From AC-37 sp034663685 (GTDB lineage: Bacteria > Actinomycetota > Thermoleophilia > Solirubrobacterales > Thermoleophilaceae), in contig JAXDJC010000150.1 of the NCBI GenBank assembly GCA_034663685.1, forward strand, positions 1-7,110: DNA of 7,110 bases, in the 5' to 3' direction. A program made the position numbers and the translations under genes. Positions 5,839 to 7,110 of this stretch are shown in pieces (position 1 is the first letter of the stretch; each line of letters begins with the position of its first letter). Under the pieces are notes generated by a model. It made no database searches, was not told the origin of the DNA, and was given only the letters and a program-made list of their open reading frames with translations.

Positions 5839-6633
5839 TCAGTCCCCGAACTCCGCCGGCCGCTTCTCCAGGAAGGCAGTTACCGCCTCGGCCGGGGCCG
5901 TGCCGTGCAGCGCCATGATCTGCTGGCGGTCCTCGTACTCGATCGCCGCGCGCTCGGAGGGGATCTCGAGCGCCGCCCACATACCCTGCTTGGTCAGCCG
6001 GATCCCCCACGGCGACCACTGCGCGATCGCCTCGGCGGCCTCGACCGCGCGGCCGACCAGCGCGTCGCCATCGACGACACCCGCCACGAGCCCGATCCGC
6101 TCCGCCTCCTCGGCGCCGACCCTGCGCCCGGTCAGCATCAACTCGTGCGCGCGCGAGGCGCCGATCAGCCGCGGCAGCAGCCAGCTCGTGCCCATGTCGC
6201 AGTTGGACACGCCCACGTTGAGGAAGATCGCGCGGAAGACCGCCTCGGGCGCGGCGTAGCGGATGTCGCAGCCGAGCGCGAGGGCGAGGCCGAACCCGGC
6301 GGCCGCGCCGTTGACCGCGGCGATCACCGGCTGCGGCGTCTCGCGCAGCTTGAGCACGAGCCTCGACATGTACTCCTGGTTGCCGAGCCGGTCGCGCGCG
6401 TTGTCGGTGGCGTCGTTGCCCGGTGCCTCGCCGAAGCCGCGCAGGTCGAGGCCCACGCAGAAGCCGCGGCCGGCGCCGGTGATCACCACCGCGCGGCACG
6501 AGCGGTCCGCCGCGATCCGGTCGAGCTCCTCGTGGAGCGCGCCGCAAAGCTCGGCTGTCATCGCGTTGAGGGCGTCCGGGCGGTCGAGCGTGAGCACGCG
6601 CACGGCTGCTGATGGGGAATCGGTTCTGAGCAT
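5839..6633 (-). CDS. Crotonase-superfamily (enoyl-CoA hydratase/isomerase-like) protein
   Basis: 264 residues from ATG 6633, the normal family length; a GTG immediately before it (6636) is an alternative start adding one residue. Family signs: LDRPDALNAM (16-25), VVITGAGRGFCVGLDL with the first oxyanion-hole segment (C59-V60-G61), VNGAAAGFGLALALGCDIRYA (108-128) with the second, then FLNVGVSNCDMGTSWLLPRLIGASRAHELMLTGR and a C-terminal EKRPAEFGD. Crotonases bind acyl-CoA thioesters and carry out hydration, isomerisation, hydrolysis or C-C cleavage. Aligned by eye on the CDI motif to rat enoyl-CoA hydratase, the two catalytic glutamates (E144, E164) fall on A117 and F137, so simple hydratase activity is doubtful. 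Asp146 in NCDMGT sits near the place where dienoyl-CoA isomerases carry an Asp. Similar GLSGCDxG-type crotonases occur in actinobacteria. It follows the upstream minus-strand gene by 7 bp, so the two are probably co-transcribed and translationally coupled. Acyl-CoA substrate is unknown. Confidence 0.9.
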   Translation of the reverse strand: MLRTDSPSAAVRVLTLDRPDALNAMTAELCGALHEELDRIAADRSCRAVVITGAGRGFCVGLDLRGFGEAPGNDATDNARDRLGNQEYMSRLVLKLRETPQPVIAAVNGAAAGFGLALALGCDIRYAAPEAVFRAIFLNVGVSNCDMGTSWLLPRLIGASRAHELMLTGRRVGAEEAERIGLVAGVVDGDALVGRAVEAAEAIAQWSPWGIRLTKQGMWAALEIPSERAAIEYEDRQQIMALHGTAPAEAVTAFLEKRPAEFGD

Positions 6634-6651
6634 CACCCGATTATCGGGTGA
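6633..6651. promoter_or_regulatory. 19-bp palindrome spanning the stop/start junction
   Basis: TCACCCGAT, a single T at 6642, then ATCGGGTGA form perfect 9-bp arms. On the minus strand the element covers the last codons and TAA (6643-6641) of the upstream gene and the GTG/ATG start of the crotonase gene. As RNA it could fold as a 7-bp stem with a 5-nt AUAAU loop, placing GUG and the A of AUG in the stem. As DNA it has the symmetry of a dimeric repressor operator. The role is unproven. Confidence 0.5.
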
Positions 6652-7110
6652 ACGCGATCCGGGCGGGGTCGTCCGGGTCGTAGCGCAGGTCCAGCTCGTC
6701 GCCGACGGCGAGCTGCAGAGTGCGCGTGTTGATCCACGTGGTGAACGAGCGCTCGAAGACCGCCCCCGCGGCGGGCGTGACGGTGACCGTCACGTCGTAG
6801 GACGCGAGCGGCGGGCAGGCGGTGTCGCGCTCCTCGAGGCGCTCGATCCGCCCGCGCCCCGCGGCGCCCGCCACCTCCAGCTCGCGCCGCATCACCGCGT
6901 TCTCCATCGACGCCTGCTGCGCGGCGTGGCTGCGCTCGCGATCGCTGACCGGCGGAGCGTCGCCCGCCTCTCCCGAGCGCACCGCGTCGCGCTGCGTCCG
7001 GCGGGCCTGCTCCTGGAGCTTGGGGTCCCAGCGCGGGTCGCCCTCCACGATCAGGTCGAGCTTGCTGCGCTTGCGGTCGAAGCGCACGCGCACCGTGTCG
7101 CCGACCTTGG
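6641..7110 (-). CDS. Tandem small beta-domain protein of unknown function (partial, 5' end outside window)
   Basis: The minus frame is open to the right edge and stops at TAA (6643-6641), giving 155 visible residues. A GTG at 7093 is not taken as the start because the codons before it (KVGDT) complete a repeat motif. The visible protein has the end of one domain (KVGDTVRVRFDRKRSKLDLI), a charged, Arg/Glu/Gln-rich and probably helical linker of about 75 residues, and then a full second domain (YDVTVTVTPAAGAVFERSFTTWI to LAVGDELDLRYDPDDPARIAF). The ends match each other: VGDxVxVRFDRKxxKLDLI against VGDELDLRYDPDDPARIAF. This resembles small actinobacterial domains of the DUF3592-like type that end in a VGxxVxVRYDPxDPxRV motif; the name is uncertain. 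No signal peptide or membrane segment is visible in this part. It lies directly upstream of the crotonase gene, probably in one operon. Function is not known. Confidence 0.75.
   Translation of the reverse strand, partial: KVGDTVRVRFDRKRSKLDLIVEGDPRWDPKLQEQARRTQRDAVRSGEAGDAPPVSDRERSHAAQQASMENAVMRRELEVAGAAGRGRIERLEERDTACPPLASYDVTVTVTPAAGAVFERSFTTWINTRTLQLAVGDELDLRYDPDDPARIAFTR

Noticed and set aside
5905..6612. 235-codon plus frame over the crotonase gene
   Set aside because: Antisense to a clearly recognisable crotonase; no domain of its own.
6776..6794. 19-bp palindrome CGTGACGGT-g-ACCGTCACG
   Set aside because: It falls inside the coding sequence of an alternating Val-Thr strand (VTVTV), and the symmetry follows from the repeating codons, so a regulatory role is not needed to explain it.

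Overview
The window is uniformly GC-rich, and every gene has the strong third-position G/C use of a high-GC actinobacterium. Several proteins look like the Thermoleophilia/Solirubrobacterales lineage: secreted proteins with a Cys-bounded C-terminal module (left edge), lysine-rich tails, and a C-terminal beta domain ending in a GCKKGKP-type tail (LVIVD protein). This placement is an inference from protein style, because no rRNA or other phylogenetic marker is present.

Layout. Left edge to about 3.96 kb, plus strand: the C-terminal end of a probable secreted protein (1-237); a signal-peptide protein built as a beta-propeller of the sialidase/GH43 type (324-1451); then a tight run of three genes: a Tat-exported monoamine-oxidase-like flavoprotein (1552-3081), an NTF2/SnoaL-like small protein (GTG start, 3118-3492) and a universal stress protein (3509-3958). 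Gaps in this run are 36 and 16 bp, so co-transcription is likely. From 3.98 kb to the right edge, minus strand: in transcription order, a tandem small-domain protein cut by the right edge (6641-7110), a crotonase-family protein (5839-6633) starting 7 bp after it, and, 88 bp further on, a secreted LVIVD-repeat beta-propeller (3984-5750). The plus and minus blocks converge at about 3.96-3.98 kb with a 25-bp gap.

How the genes fit together. Three proteins are predicted to be exported (the GH43/BNR-like propeller, the amine oxidase and the LVIVD propeller), and the partial left-edge protein is probably a fourth. NTF2-like, Usp and crotonase proteins are cytoplasmic. No single pathway links them. 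The amine oxidase resembles eukaryotic-type monoamine oxidases very closely at its C-terminus, including a cysteine at the covalent-FAD position. I see no phage, CRISPR, transposon, tRNA or rRNA, and no clear evidence of a new multi-gene system. The most interesting signals are the MAO-type Cys, a crotonase that appears to lack both classical catalytic glutamates, and two inverted repeats that sit exactly on start codons (3115-3138 and 6633-6651). No stretch without a gene exceeds about 100 bp.
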